A DNA stretch of 64,000 nt from CAVQWT01 sp963717705 (GTDB taxonomy: Bacteria > Pseudomonadota > Gammaproteobacteria > Burkholderiales > Casimicrobiaceae). Both the position numbers and the translations under genes were made by a program. Location of the stretch: the NCBI GenBank assembly GCA_963717705.1, contig CAVQWT010000001.1, positions 1 through 64,000 on the forward strand. The letters are read 5' to 3'. How positions within the stretch are numbered: the first letter of the stretch is position 1; the number at the start of each line of letters is the position of its first letter. Below the pieces are notes generated by a model. That model ran no database searches. It was given only the letters and a program-made list of their open reading frames with translations, and had not been told where the DNA came from. Positions 44,901 to 53,371 of the stretch are shown here, one piece after another.

Positions 44901-47900
44901 CGGCGCACCCGGTGTCGCAGGAAATGGTTCGCGCGAGTCACACGCTGTGCGGCATTCACCGCACCGGCGGGTTTCCGCTCGTCGCGGTCACGTCGAAGGC
45001 GCTCGAGCAGACCTTGCTCGGTCTGCAGCAGCATGCCGGTCCTCCGCCGTCCGCGGCGCAGCCGGTGTTGCAGCGCGCAGTAGCCGGCCTCGGCAGTTTC
45101 GTGGCACGGATCAAGGAGCGGGTGGCGTTCAGCGCGCTCGACGCCGACGAAGCGTCGTCGATCCAGAACGAGCTCGAAGCGCTGAGGGCAGACCTGGCCG
45201 CCGCGGTCGACGACGCCGAAACGCTTGCGGCCCGGCACGCGGACGAAGACGACGAGCCCTCCGGCCAGGCGGTCGCGCGCGCACCGCAGGGCGGCCCCGA
45301 TGCCGTGGACGAGGAGGGCGGGCCGACCGACCCGACGTCGGTCGCCGCTGCGCTTGCCGTGGACAGCGCCCCCGAGTTCGTGTTGCCGACCGAGCCCGCG
45401 TCGTCCGCGCTGCGCGTCGATCCGCTCGCGGACGTGCGCGACGATGTCGATGCCGACGTGCTGCCGATCTTCCTCGAGGAAGCCGCCGAACTGCTGCCGC
45501 AGGCGGGTGCGCAGGTGCGCGCGTGGCGCCGCTCACCGCAGGAACACACGGCGTCGCAGCAGCTGCGGCGGACGCTGCACACCTTCAAGGGCAGCGCGCG
45601 GATGGCAGGCGCGATGCGTCTGGGCGAACTCACCCACCTGATGGAAAGTCGCATTCTCGTCGGCGACGACACCGTGGCCGCGACGCCCGAGCTGTTCGAG
45701 GCGCTGGACACCGACCTCGACCAGATCGCCTGGGTGCTCGACGCGCTGCGCGAAGGCCGCACCAACGTCGAGCTGCCCTGGGTCGTCGAAGCCAGGGCCG
45801 CGGCGCTGGCGGCCGACGCGGGGCCGTTCCCGGTGCCGGAGCGCACCGAGGTGGCGGCGGTCGAAGCGTCGGCCGTCCCGCCGGGGGACGCAGTCGCGGT
45901 GGACGAACCGGTGGCGGTCGAAGCGGTGTTGCCGCCGGACTTGGCGCCGGAGCCCGCGGTGCCGGCGTCGACGATGGCGGCTGCGGCTGCGGCACTCCCC
46001 GACGCCGGTTTCATTGCGCCGGCCGGCGGCGAGCCGCCGGTCGTGGTTCCCCTCGCCGGTGCCGCCGCACCCGCGGTGCGTGCCGAGGTCGCCGCCGACG
46101 CGGAAGCCGGTGCCCGCGCGATGCTGCGGGTGCGCGCCGACATGATCGACCGGCTGGTCAACGAGGCCGGGGAAGTCGCGATCGCGCGCTCCCGCGTCGA
46201 GGGCGAACTGCGCTCGCTGAAGTCCAACCTGCTCGAACTGACCGGCAGCGTCATCCGCCTGCGCGCGCAGGTACGTGAAATCGAGATCCAGGCCGAGTCC
46301 CAGATCCAGTCGCGAATGTCGCTCGTCGGCGAGGCCGAGGGCTTCGACCCGCTCGAGTTCGACCGCTACACGCGGTTCCAGGAGCTGACCCGCTCGCTCG
46401 CCGAAGGCGTCAACGACGTCTCGACGGTCCAGCAGTCGCTGCTCAAGAACCTCGACGACGCCGACGCCGCGCTGCTCGCGCAGGCGCGGATGTCGCGCGA
46501 GGTGCAGCAGCAGCTGTTCTCGATCCGGACGGTCCCGTTCGGCAGCCTGTCCGAGCGGCTGTACCGGATCCTGCGGCGGGTTGCGCAGGAACTCGGCAAG
46601 CGCGCCAATCTCGAGATCCGCGGCGGGCAGACGGAGCTCGATCGCTCGGTGCTGGAAAAGCTCGTCGGACCGCTCGAGCACCTGCTGCGCAACGCGCTGG
46701 ACCACGGCGTCGAGCCGCGCGACGAGCGCCTGCGTGCGGGCAAGACCGAGACCGGGGAAATCACCCTCACCGTCCGCCAGGTCGGCAACGAAATCGCCAT
46801 CGAGTTGGCCGACGACGGCTCGGGCATCGATCTCGAGAACGTACGCCGCAAGGCGGTGGCGCAGGGCCGCATCGCGGCGGATGCGCAGCCGACCGACGCG
46901 CAGCTCATCGAGTTCATCTTCCACCCCGGCTTCTCCACCGCCTCGAGGGTCACCCAGATCTCGGGGCTCGGCGTCGGGATGGACGTGGTGCGCTCGGAAA
47001 TCGCCACCCTCGGCGGCCGGGTCGAGGTCGCCAGCACGCGCGGCAAGGGCACGACCTTCATGCTCTACCTGCCGTTGACGCTGGCCGTCGCCCAGGCAGT
47101 GCTGGTCCGTGCCGGCGGCCGCATGTGGGCGCTCCCCGCACCGATGGTCGAGCAGGTTCAGCAGGTCAAGGCCGAGACACTGGTCAGCCTCTACGTCGCC
47201 CGCGAAGTCGACTGGCAGGGACGCAAGTATCCGTTCCATTACCTGCCGCGGCTGCTCGGCGACACCCTGCACAATCCGGAGACGCAGCGGTACAACCCGG
47301 TGCTGCTGCTGCGCACGGGGCAGGGTCTCGCGGCGGTGCACGTCGACGAGATGATCGGCAACCAGGAAGTCGTGGTCAAGAACATCGGACCGCAGCTCGC
47401 GCGGGTGTCGGGAATCGCAGGGGCGACGGTGCTGGGCAACGGCGAGATCGTGCTCATCATCAATCCCGTCCAGCTGGCCGCACGCACCGACGTGCCGGCG
47501 TTCGATCCGAACGCCGAGGAGCGCATCGCGGCGCACGCGCCGCAGTTCGCGCAGCCGTCGAAGTCAGGTCCGCCGTTGGTAATGGTCGTCGACGACTCGC
47601 TGACGGTGCGCAAGATCACGAGCCGCATGCTCACGCGGGAAGGTTTCACCGTCATCACCGCGAAGGACGGGATGGATGCGCTGCAGATGCTCGGCGAACA
47701 GACCCCCGACGTGATTCTGCTGGACATAGAGATGCCGCGGATGGACGGCTTCGAGTTCACCAAGACCATCAAGAACGACCCGAAGAGCGCGCACATCCCG
47801 ATCATCATGATCACGTCGCGCACCGCGGAAAAGCACCGCAACCGCGCGCAGGAGCTCGGCGTCGACCTCTACCTCGGCAAGCCGTACCAGGAAGAGGAGC

Positions 47901-47941
47901 TGCTGCGCCACCTGCGCGAAATGCTCGAGATCGCGGCCTGA
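41954..47941 (+). CDS. chpA: Hybrid CheA-type histidine kinase ChpA/PilL
   Basis: A 1,995-aa hybrid kinase of the Pil-Chp system. It has several Hpt-like modules: degenerate ones near His56 (HQAAGA) and His347 (HKCAAE), a His-less one around residues 460-500, a canonical HTLKGSGRMVG at His721, an atypical SHTLCGIHRTGG at His996 and a canonical HTFKGSARMAG at His1209. Ala/Pro-rich linkers separate them. Then follow P3 dimerisation, the HATPase domain (LLRNALDHGVE; DDGSGID; GLGVGMDVV), a CheW domain and a C-terminal receiver (phospho-acceptor Asp1924 in LLDIEMPRMDG). It transfers phosphate to PilG, PilH and its own receiver. It lies 78 bp after pilJ. The start could also be a GTG three codons on. 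Confidence 0.94.
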   Translation: MTIVATENAPDFDLGPLSWVQGEIDQALGRGLDSLAAFQANPGDATELKHARTHVHQAAGAIQMVGLDAVVAYTDEIERQLGRLEELPEPELKASCAAIDHACRKLRIFLAELVGGSPPVPLKLFPEYEKMQRARGVKAAAPTDLFFPDLAPRAPKLSAPQVVPAAKLPSYMVKQRRQYQRGLLAWLRGDEDGAKTMRDAIAAIEDATTHQNLRAFWWTTGALFDALNERGLEGGFGVKQLAARIDLQIRRVVEGSAKVADRLRREVLYYVAIAAPVAPSVQAVQKGFKLGGLIPSAEVLNSDLVRIQPLLRDARDQLAAAKDSWLKFTSGRAENLPKLKQTLTSVHKCAAEIGNGALMKLTAGLVERLDKMPTSSVSEPLAMEYATGLLLAESAADGYANLGPEFPKQVEAMLSRIDAARASRPAPAGTAAPMLDEMSKRAQERLLLAQVGREIQANLRHMEQVLDAFFRDNGKRAELGALARDSTQVRGALTILGLDDAERLLGLCQEQIAAYADPETPVNNDELELLAESLSGLGFYIEAVEQQRPDRDRLIAPLLARRLGETPAPVVDDRGESVEDGVEALRATLPALVDEMRRAPADPSAREALKTRLTGLRDDAELIGDAELVVQAASALKELDAGGAALAAAVDAIAESQAAPAPSISEETQRLLATDQLDGELLEIYLAEAAEVIDAIGENHTTLRANPGDREALRNVRRAFHTLKGSGRMVGLTELGDIAYDVEKLHNRLLDEDRPVTTAVLALIAQARDDFRHWVDGLSAQGRVHADPAALHAAIRAVEDELPPGRESVLTPTPPAPSENSGATAVATIDTAEPAQAHPEPSAPPPADEALPAIEIEVPPVAEAPSPAPDSRAFELPELGSGGAAPNVLPLLEVPDFPELEDIGAVVAADALSAAPPPFAPAPDDVPARLETAPDATAEALASDDISVGGVVLSASLFEILVAEADQHLATLRHELQLLQFDPAHPVSQEMVRASHTLCGIHRTGGFPLVAVTSKALEQTLLGLQQHAGPPPSAAQPVLQRAVAGLGSFVARIKERVAFSALDADEASSIQNELEALRADLAAAVDDAETLAARHADEDDEPSGQAVARAPQGGPDAVDEEGGPTDPTSVAAALAVDSAPEFVLPTEPASSALRVDPLADVRDDVDADVLPIFLEEAAELLPQAGAQVRAWRRSPQEHTASQQLRRTLHTFKGSARMAGAMRLGELTHLMESRILVGDDTVAATPELFEALDTDLDQIAWVLDALREGRTNVELPWVVEARAAALAADAGPFPVPERTEVAAVEASAVPPGDAVAVDEPVAVEAVLPPDLAPEPAVPASTMAAAAAALPDAGFIAPAGGEPPVVVPLAGAAAPAVRAEVAADAEAGARAMLRVRADMIDRLVNEAGEVAIARSRVEGELRSLKSNLLELTGSVIRLRAQVREIEIQAESQIQSRMSLVGEAEGFDPLEFDRYTRFQELTRSLAEGVNDVSTVQQSLLKNLDDADAALLAQARMSREVQQQLFSIRTVPFGSLSERLYRILRRVAQELGKRANLEIRGGQTELDRSVLEKLVGPLEHLLRNALDHGVEPRDERLRAGKTETGEITLTVRQVGNEIAIELADDGSGIDLENVRRKAVAQGRIAADAQPTDAQLIEFIFHPGFSTASRVTQISGLGVGMDVVRSEIATLGGRVEVASTRGKGTTFMLYLPLTLAVAQAVLVRAGGRMWALPAPMVEQVQQVKAETLVSLYVAREVDWQGRKYPFHYLPRLLGDTLHNPETQRYNPVLLLRTGQGLAAVHVDEMIGNQEVVVKNIGPQLARVSGIAGATVLGNGEIVLIINPVQLAARTDVPAFDPNAEERIAAHAPQFAQPSKSGPPLVMVVDDSLTVRKITSRMLTREGFTVITAKDGMDALQMLGEQTPDVILLDIEMPRMDGFEFTKTIKNDPKSAHIPIIMITSRTAEKHRNRAQELGVDLYLGKPYQEEELLRHLREMLEIAA

Positions 47942-47994
47942 CGGAGGCCGTCCGGACGTGCCGCAGTTGGCCGCGGCGCCCCCCGGCACCAGCG

Positions 47995-48020
47995 AAAACG
48001 GCGCCCCCAGGCGCCGCTTT
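47995..48020. terminator. Hairpin terminator between chpA and the SLH-protein gene
   Basis: A 7-bp stem CGGCGCC (47999-48005) pairs with GGCGCCG (48010-48016) around CCCA. It has AAAA on the left and CTTTCG on the right. It can serve both convergent genes, although the T run is short. Confidence 0.6.
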
Positions 48021-48040
48021 CGTATTGCGTCCGCGTGCGG

Positions 48041-49414
48041 TCAGCGGCCGACGAAGTCGGTCAGCGGGCGCAGCGCGGTGGTGTCGAGCGGCGATTGCGC
48101 CGGATTGCGGTTGATCAGCATCGTGTTGAGCTGGCATTGCGACGCGGCGATCGCAACCCCGGAATTCCCGATCACCCCGATCCCGAAACGCGGGGACTCC
48201 CCGGCGCCGATGTCGGCATTCGCGGTCCCGGCGACATTGCGCCACTGCCCGGCGCCGCCGTTGACGGCGGTCCCGTTGGCGTAGACGAGCCAGTTCACCC
48301 CGCCGTCGACGCTGAGCACCGGATAGACCGACGACAGCACACCGCTAGAGCTGTCGAGCAGGTTGACCGACCATTGTGCGACCGAGGTGCGCGCATAGGT
48401 TGCCGCGCCGGTCGGGGCGGTCTGGCAGATCACGGCGAACGGGACGACCGGCAGCGCCGCTGTCTGCTGCTGCGTCAGCGTCGGCAACGGCGACAGCGTG
48501 GTGCCGAGCCGGTTGAGGAACAGCGCCATCGAGGCGCGGGTCACCACGTCGTTGGGACAGTACGTCGTCGCCGTGCAGCCCAGGGTCACCGCGCGGTTCT
48601 TTAGCCACTCGACCGCGCCGCAGTAGATGTCCGACGTGGTCACATCGGAGAAGCCACCGCAGTTCGAGACCGGTGGGGTGCCGGCGGGCTCGAAATCGTA
48701 GATGGTCCCCGCGATGACCACGCGATCGACGGCGACGGTTGCGGCGGCCCCGGCGTTGCCGAGCTTCACGCCGAACCCGCCGACCAGCGGCCGGATCGCT
48801 GCATTGGGATAGTTGGCGAGCACCTGCGCCCAGGTGCAGGGGCTGGCCTGGCTGCAGGCCTTCGCCAGCGGGGTGTTGCCGACGATCGGCGTTCCGGTGG
48901 ACCACCAGCGCGGCGGGCCCGCCTGCGTGTCGTAGTCGACCCAGGTTGCCGCCGGCACGGCGCCGCCGCTCGAGCCGGGGTCGTACACCAGCCGACCCTG
49001 CCAGGTCGTGGTGCCGTCGGTGACGTCGTAGTCGACATCCAGCTGGAGGCTTGCCGTGATCGACGGGCTGGCCGCCGAGACGACGTACGCGCTGTACCCG
49101 AGTGCCGCGATGTCGTCGAGCCTGCGGCCGCTGTGGCTCAACGTGGTGAAGAGGATGCCGCCCCCTGACGCGCCGTTCACGAGTTGCAGGCTGCCGGTGC
49201 CGGCCGGCGGGGTCGCCGGCCCCGTGACGAAGGTTCCAGACGCGGTTGGCGTCTCCTCGATCAGCGACCACGTCGCGGTCGCCGGGGTGACCACGATGGT
49301 CGCGGCCGATGCGGTCGGCGCCGTGCCGGCGAATGCCAGCGCCATGCCGGCGAAGGCAAGCGCCGCGATCTGCCGGAAGAGGGGACTCCAGCCCGGAGGT
49401 TGAATTGGTGCCAT
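48041..49414 (-). CDS. Exported protein with an S-layer-homology (SLH) domain
   Basis: A 457-aa secreted protein. The signal peptide is MAPIQPPGW...FRQIAALAFAGMALAFAG ending TASA (about residue 39). A beta-rich N-terminal domain (residues 40-240) is unassigned. An SLH-like module follows: CGGFSDVTTSDIYCGAVEWLKNRAV, then GCTATTYCPNDVVTRASMALFLNRLG, with extra Cys residues that may form disulphides. The C-terminal part (residues 320-457) is beta-rich and unassigned. SLH modules usually bind cell-wall or surface polymers. AAGGAG before ATG 49414 supports the start. No anchoring tail is visible. Confidence 0.78.
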   Translation of the reverse strand: MAPIQPPGWSPLFRQIAALAFAGMALAFAGTAPTASAATIVVTPATATWSLIEETPTASGTFVTGPATPPAGTGSLQLVNGASGGGILFTTLSHSGRRLDDIAALGYSAYVVSAASPSITASLQLDVDYDVTDGTTTWQGRLVYDPGSSGGAVPAATWVDYDTQAGPPRWWSTGTPIVGNTPLAKACSQASPCTWAQVLANYPNAAIRPLVGGFGVKLGNAGAAATVAVDRVVIAGTIYDFEPAGTPPVSNCGGFSDVTTSDIYCGAVEWLKNRAVTLGCTATTYCPNDVVTRASMALFLNRLGTTLSPLPTLTQQQTAALPVVPFAVICQTAPTGAATYARTSVAQWSVNLLDSSSGVLSSVYPVLSVDGGVNWLVYANGTAVNGGAGQWRNVAGTANADIGAGESPRFGIGVIGNSGVAIAASQCQLNTMLINRNPAQSPLDTTALRPLTDFVGR

Positions 49415-49730
49415 GTTTCGCTCCTTCGAAGCGTCAGAGATTCGATCCGGCATCATTGTCGCATTGCGCCGGGCAGTTGGCGTGCTTCTGCAGCCCGGCC
49501 GCGCAACCGGCCGCATGACGCAGCGTTTGCCTCGTGCGACAATCCGTCGGCGAACGGTCGACACGATGGCCATGTTCGACCTTCGCCGGTGCCTGAGGGA
49601 GGGACCCCGGGGTCCCCCCGAATGAAGGACGTTTGACGCGGCGCAACACCCGTGCGCGTCACCCCATCCTGTGCTGGCGGTCCCTCGTCGCGCACGGTAA
49701 ATTCAGCCTGAACGCCACCAGGGAGGAACC
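49415..49730. other. Divergent intergenic region, SLH-protein / EF-G-like gene
   Basis: This 316-bp region contains a perfect 16-bp palindrome, GGGACCCCGGGGTCCC (49601-49616), without a T run. TAAATT near 49700 could be a -10 for the EF-G-like gene, whose GGGAGG site lies before its start. Nothing else was recognised. Confidence 0.4.
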
Positions 49731-51785
49731 ATGGCGCAGTACGCCACGCAGAACATTCGAACCGTTGCGCTCGTCGGCCACGGCGCGGCGGGCAAGACCA
49801 CGCTCGCCGAGGCCTTGCTCGCCCAGACCGGAGCGGTCGCCGCGCCGGGGAGCATCGAGCGCGGGACGACGGCAAGCGACTTCGATCCGCTCGAGAAGAC
49901 CTGGAAGCACTCGCTGCGGTCGTCGATACTCCATCTCGACACCCCGGAGGTACGGGTCCATCTCGTCGACACGCCCGGCTTCCCGGATTTCATGGGCCAG
50001 GCCATCGGGGCGCTCGACGCTGTCGAGACTGCGGCCGTCGTCGTCAACGCGCAGGCCGGCATCGAGATGATCACGTCGCGGATGATGGACTGGGCGGCGA
50101 AGCGAAAGCTGTGCCGCCTGATCATCGTCAACAAGATCGACGCCGACAACGTCGACCTGCCGCAGCTGGTTTCGGACCTGCAGGCGGCGTTCGGCAAGGA
50201 GTGCCTGCCGATCAACCTGCCGGCGGGCGGCGGCAAGCGCGTCGTCGACTGCTTCTTCACGCCGTCCGGCGACGCCGATTTCTCCTCGGTCGCCCAGGCG
50301 CACAGCGCGCTGGTCGACCAGGTCATCGAGGTCGACGAGGCGCTGATGGCGAAGTACCTCGAGCAGGGCGACGAGATCACTCCGGAGCAGCTGCACGCGC
50401 CGTTCGAGAAGGCGTTGCGCGAAGGCCACCTGGTGCCGATCTGCTTCGTGTCGGCAAAGACCGGGGCGGGGGTGGCGGAACTGGTCGACGTGCTGGTCAA
50501 GCTGGCGCCGAATCCGACCGAGGGCAATCCGCCGCTGTTCACGAAGGGCGTCGGGGCCGACGCGGTCGAGTTTCGTTCGGAGCCGGATCCGCGCCAGCAC
50601 GTGCTCGCGCACGTCTTCAAGGTCGTCGTCGACCCCTTCGTCGGCAAGCTCGGCGTGTTCCGCGTGCACCAGGGTACGGTGACGCGCGACACCCAGCTCT
50701 TCGTAGGCGACGGTCGCAAGCCGTTCAAGGTGGGCCACCTGTTCCTGCTGCAGGGGGCGAAGAACGTCGAGATCGACCACGCGGTGCCGGGAGACATCGC
50801 CGCGGTGGCAAAGGTGGACGAGATCGAGTTCGACTGCGTGCTGCACGACTCGCACGACGAGGACCAGATCCACATGAAGCCGCTCGAGTTCCCGACGCCG
50901 ATGCAGGGCGTCGCGCTGTCGCCGAAGAAGCGCGGGGACGAGCAGCGGATCTCCGACGTGCTGCACAAGCTGATCGCCGAGGACCCGACGATCGTGCTCG
51001 AGCACGACCCGCACGCCAACGAGACGGTGCTGCGGGCGCTGGGCGAGCTGCACCTGCGCTCGATCCTCGAGCGGATGAGCTCGCAGTACAAGTGCGAGAT
51101 CGACACTCGCCCGCCGCGCATCCCCTACCGCGAAACCATCTCTGCCAACGCCGAAGGGTTTCATAGGCACAAGAAGCAGACGGGAGGCGCCGGTCAGTTC
51201 GGCGAGGTCTCGCTGCGGGTGGAGCCCCTGCCTCGCGGCGGCGGCTTCGAGTTCGTCGACGCGACCAAGGGCGGCGTCATTCCGCACCAGTTCATGCCGG
51301 CCGTGCGCAAGGGCGTCGAGCAGGTGCTCGCGACCGGCGCGGTCGCGGGTTTCCCGATGCAGGACGTGCGTGTCGTCGTGCACGACGGCAAGCACCACCC
51401 GGTCGACTCGAAGGAAGTCGCGTTCGTGTCGGCGGGACGCAAGGCATTCCTGGACGCGGTGGCCAAGGCGCGACCGATCGTGCTGGAGCCGATGGTCAGC
51501 GTCGAGATCATCTGCCCCGAAGCGAATACGGGGGACATCGCAGGCGACCTGTCGTCGCGACGCGGCCAGGTCACAGGCACCAACGGTCTCGGCCCCGGCG
51601 TCCTGGCAGTCAGCGGGCTCGCCCCGCTGGTCGAACTCGACGGCTATTCTGCGCGACTCAAGTCGGTGACCGGCGGCCACGGTTCCTTCACCATGGCGTT
51701 GTCGCACTACGAACCGGCCGCTCCCGGACTTCAGCAGCAGCTGACCACCGACTACGACAAGCGCCGCAAGCACGAAGAAGACTGA
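49731..51785 (+). CDS. EF-G-like translation GTPase (paralogue of FusA)
   Basis: A 684-aa GTPase with the full EF-G domain order. G1 is GHGAAGKTT (residues 16-24, against GHIDAGKTT in FusA), G3 is DTPGF (Asp80-Phe84), G4 is NKID. Domain IV has TGGAGQFGEV and FVDATKGGVIPHQF. The catalytic His that follows DTPG in canonical EF-G is Phe84 here, and the effector region is degenerate, as in the 'EF-G-like' paralogues (mycobacterial FusA2 type). It may act in ribosome recycling or under stress rather than in elongation; that is inference. Single gene, good GGGAGG site. Confidence 0.87.
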   Translation: MAQYATQNIRTVALVGHGAAGKTTLAEALLAQTGAVAAPGSIERGTTASDFDPLEKTWKHSLRSSILHLDTPEVRVHLVDTPGFPDFMGQAIGALDAVETAAVVVNAQAGIEMITSRMMDWAAKRKLCRLIIVNKIDADNVDLPQLVSDLQAAFGKECLPINLPAGGGKRVVDCFFTPSGDADFSSVAQAHSALVDQVIEVDEALMAKYLEQGDEITPEQLHAPFEKALREGHLVPICFVSAKTGAGVAELVDVLVKLAPNPTEGNPPLFTKGVGADAVEFRSEPDPRQHVLAHVFKVVVDPFVGKLGVFRVHQGTVTRDTQLFVGDGRKPFKVGHLFLLQGAKNVEIDHAVPGDIAAVAKVDEIEFDCVLHDSHDEDQIHMKPLEFPTPMQGVALSPKKRGDEQRISDVLHKLIAEDPTIVLEHDPHANETVLRALGELHLRSILERMSSQYKCEIDTRPPRIPYRETISANAEGFHRHKKQTGGAGQFGEVSLRVEPLPRGGGFEFVDATKGGVIPHQFMPAVRKGVEQVLATGAVAGFPMQDVRVVVHDGKHHPVDSKEVAFVSAGRKAFLDAVAKARPIVLEPMVSVEIICPEANTGDIAGDLSSRRGQVTGTNGLGPGVLAVSGLAPLVELDGYSARLKSVTGGHGSFTMALSHYEPAAPGLQQQLTTDYDKRRKHEED

Positions 51786-51796
51786 CCTCCGGTATT

Positions 51797-51902
51797 GGGG
51801 TCAGGTCGAATTTCGGGCAACGACCGGCATGCCGAGGAGACCGCGAGGGCCACAGCCCGCGCCCGAGGGACGGGGATGCTCGGTTAAATTCGACCTGACC
51901 CC
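51797..51902. mobile_element. MITE-like element, copy 4 (106 bp, internally short)
   Basis: The left end GGGGTCAGGTCGAATTT (51797-51813) and right end AAATTCGACCTGACCCC (51886-51902) are perfect 17-bp inverted repeats. Sub-terminal GGGCAACGACCGG and GGGATGCTCGG resemble copy 3, so it looks like an internal deletion of a longer form. It starts 12 bp after the EF-G-like stop and its right end supplies the last codons and the stop of the convergent photolyase gene. Confidence 0.8.
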
Positions 51903-53371
51903 AGGGGTTGGGGCCGAATCGCCTTGTACAGCGCCAGCGCGCGCTGGCGCGCGACCGCGTGGTCGACGATCGGCGCCGGGTAATCGCGGCCGACGACCAC
52001 GCCGCGGGCCTGCTGCAGCGTCGGCGGCAGCAGCCACGGGGCGTGGATTTCCCGGGCTTCCAGCGCCGACAGCTCCGGCACGTAGCGCGCGATGAACCGC
52101 CCGTCGGGGTCGAATCGTTCCGATTGCGCGACGGGGTTGAAAATCCTGAAGTAAGGCTGCGCGTCGCATCCGGTCGACGCCGCCCACTGCCAGCCGCCGT
52201 TGTTCGACGCCAGGTCGAAATCGATCAGCGTGTCGGCGAAGTACTTCTCGCCCCACTTCCAGTGCACGAGCAGGTCCTTTACCAGGAACGAGGCGGCGAC
52301 CATCCGCAGCCGGTTGTGCATGTAGCCGGTGGAGTTGAGCTGCCGCATCGCGGCGTCGACCAGCGGAAAGCCCGTGCGCCCCTCCTTCCAGGCGGTGAAC
52401 AGCGAACGGTCGTCGGGAAAACGCAACGCGTCGTAATCGCGCTTGAACGCGCCGCCGACGACGTGCGGGTGATGCCAGAGAATCTGGGCGTAGAAGTCCC
52501 GCCAGATGAGTTCCGACAGCCAGGTCATCGCACCGGCGCCACCCGGCTCAAGCGACCTTGCGTGCGCGTACGCCGCAAGCTCGCGCACCGAGACGGTGCC
52601 GAAGCGCAGGTGCACCGACAGGTACGACGGCCCTTTCACTGCCGGAAAGTTCCGCGCCTCGGCGTAGTCGTCGATCCTTCGCTTGAAGTCGGTGAAGAGC
52701 GCCGCGCCGCCGCCCATGCCCGGGAGCACGCCCAGCTGCGCGAGGTTCGTCCGCGCGAAGCCCATCGCCTCGAGCGACGGCAAGCCCAGGTCGAGCGCGC
52801 GAGGCGGCCGCGCCAGCGCCGCCCCCAGGGACGAGACCGCGTGCGCGCACAGATGCGCAGGCGTGAGCGCCTTCAGCCATGCATTCCTGTACGGCGTGAA
52901 CACCGAGAACGGCTTGCCGGCAAGCGACAGCACTTCGTCGCGCTCGAAGATCACCTGGTCCTTGGCCGTCACGAACGAGATGCCGCGCCGGGCGAGCTCG
53001 TGCGCCACCGCGGCGTCGCGGTCCATCGCCGCCGGCTCGTAGTCGTGATTGGCGAAGACCGCGTCGACTTCGAGTGCCGCCGCGAGCGCCGGAATCTCTT
53101 CGCGCGCCCGCGCATGGCGGACGATCAGGCCACCGCCGTGCGCGCGCAGTGCGGCGTCGAGCTCGCGCACGCTTTCCCAGATGAACTCTACGCGACGGTC
53201 CTCCGCCGAAGGCAATGCGTCGAGGATTTCGCGGTCGAAGACGAACGCGGCGTGGACGGACTTAGCCGCGCCGAGTGCGCGCGACAGCGCGGCGTGATCG
53301 AAGTCGCGCAGGTCCCGCCGGAACCAGACCAGTGCGCGACTGAAGGCCGGCGCGGCGGCCACGCCGGTCAT
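51884..53371 (-). CDS. phrB: Deoxyribodipyrimidine photolyase (class I)
   Basis: A 495-aa CPD photolyase that repairs UV-induced pyrimidine dimers with light energy. The N-terminal antenna-binding Rossmann domain (ALVWFRRDLRDFDHAALSRA) is followed by the FAD domain with SELIWRDFYAQILWH, NSTGYMHNRLRMVAASFLVKDLL and SNNGGWQWAASTG. The last five residues (GSGRI) and the stop are encoded by the end of a MITE-like element. The start overlaps the stop of phoD (ATGA), so the two are translationally coupled with phoD first. Confidence 0.94.
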   Translation of the reverse strand: MTGVAAAPAFSRALVWFRRDLRDFDHAALSRALGAAKSVHAAFVFDREILDALPSAEDRRVEFIWESVRELDAALRAHGGGLIVRHARAREEIPALAAALEVDAVFANHDYEPAAMDRDAAVAHELARRGISFVTAKDQVIFERDEVLSLAGKPFSVFTPYRNAWLKALTPAHLCAHAVSSLGAALARPPRALDLGLPSLEAMGFARTNLAQLGVLPGMGGGAALFTDFKRRIDDYAEARNFPAVKGPSYLSVHLRFGTVSVRELAAYAHARSLEPGGAGAMTWLSELIWRDFYAQILWHHPHVVGGAFKRDYDALRFPDDRSLFTAWKEGRTGFPLVDAAMRQLNSTGYMHNRLRMVAASFLVKDLLVHWKWGEKYFADTLIDFDLASNNGGWQWAASTGCDAQPYFRIFNPVAQSERFDPDGRFIARYVPELSALEAREIHAPWLLPPTLQQARGVVVGRDYPAPIVDHAVARQRALALYKAIRPQPLGSGRI

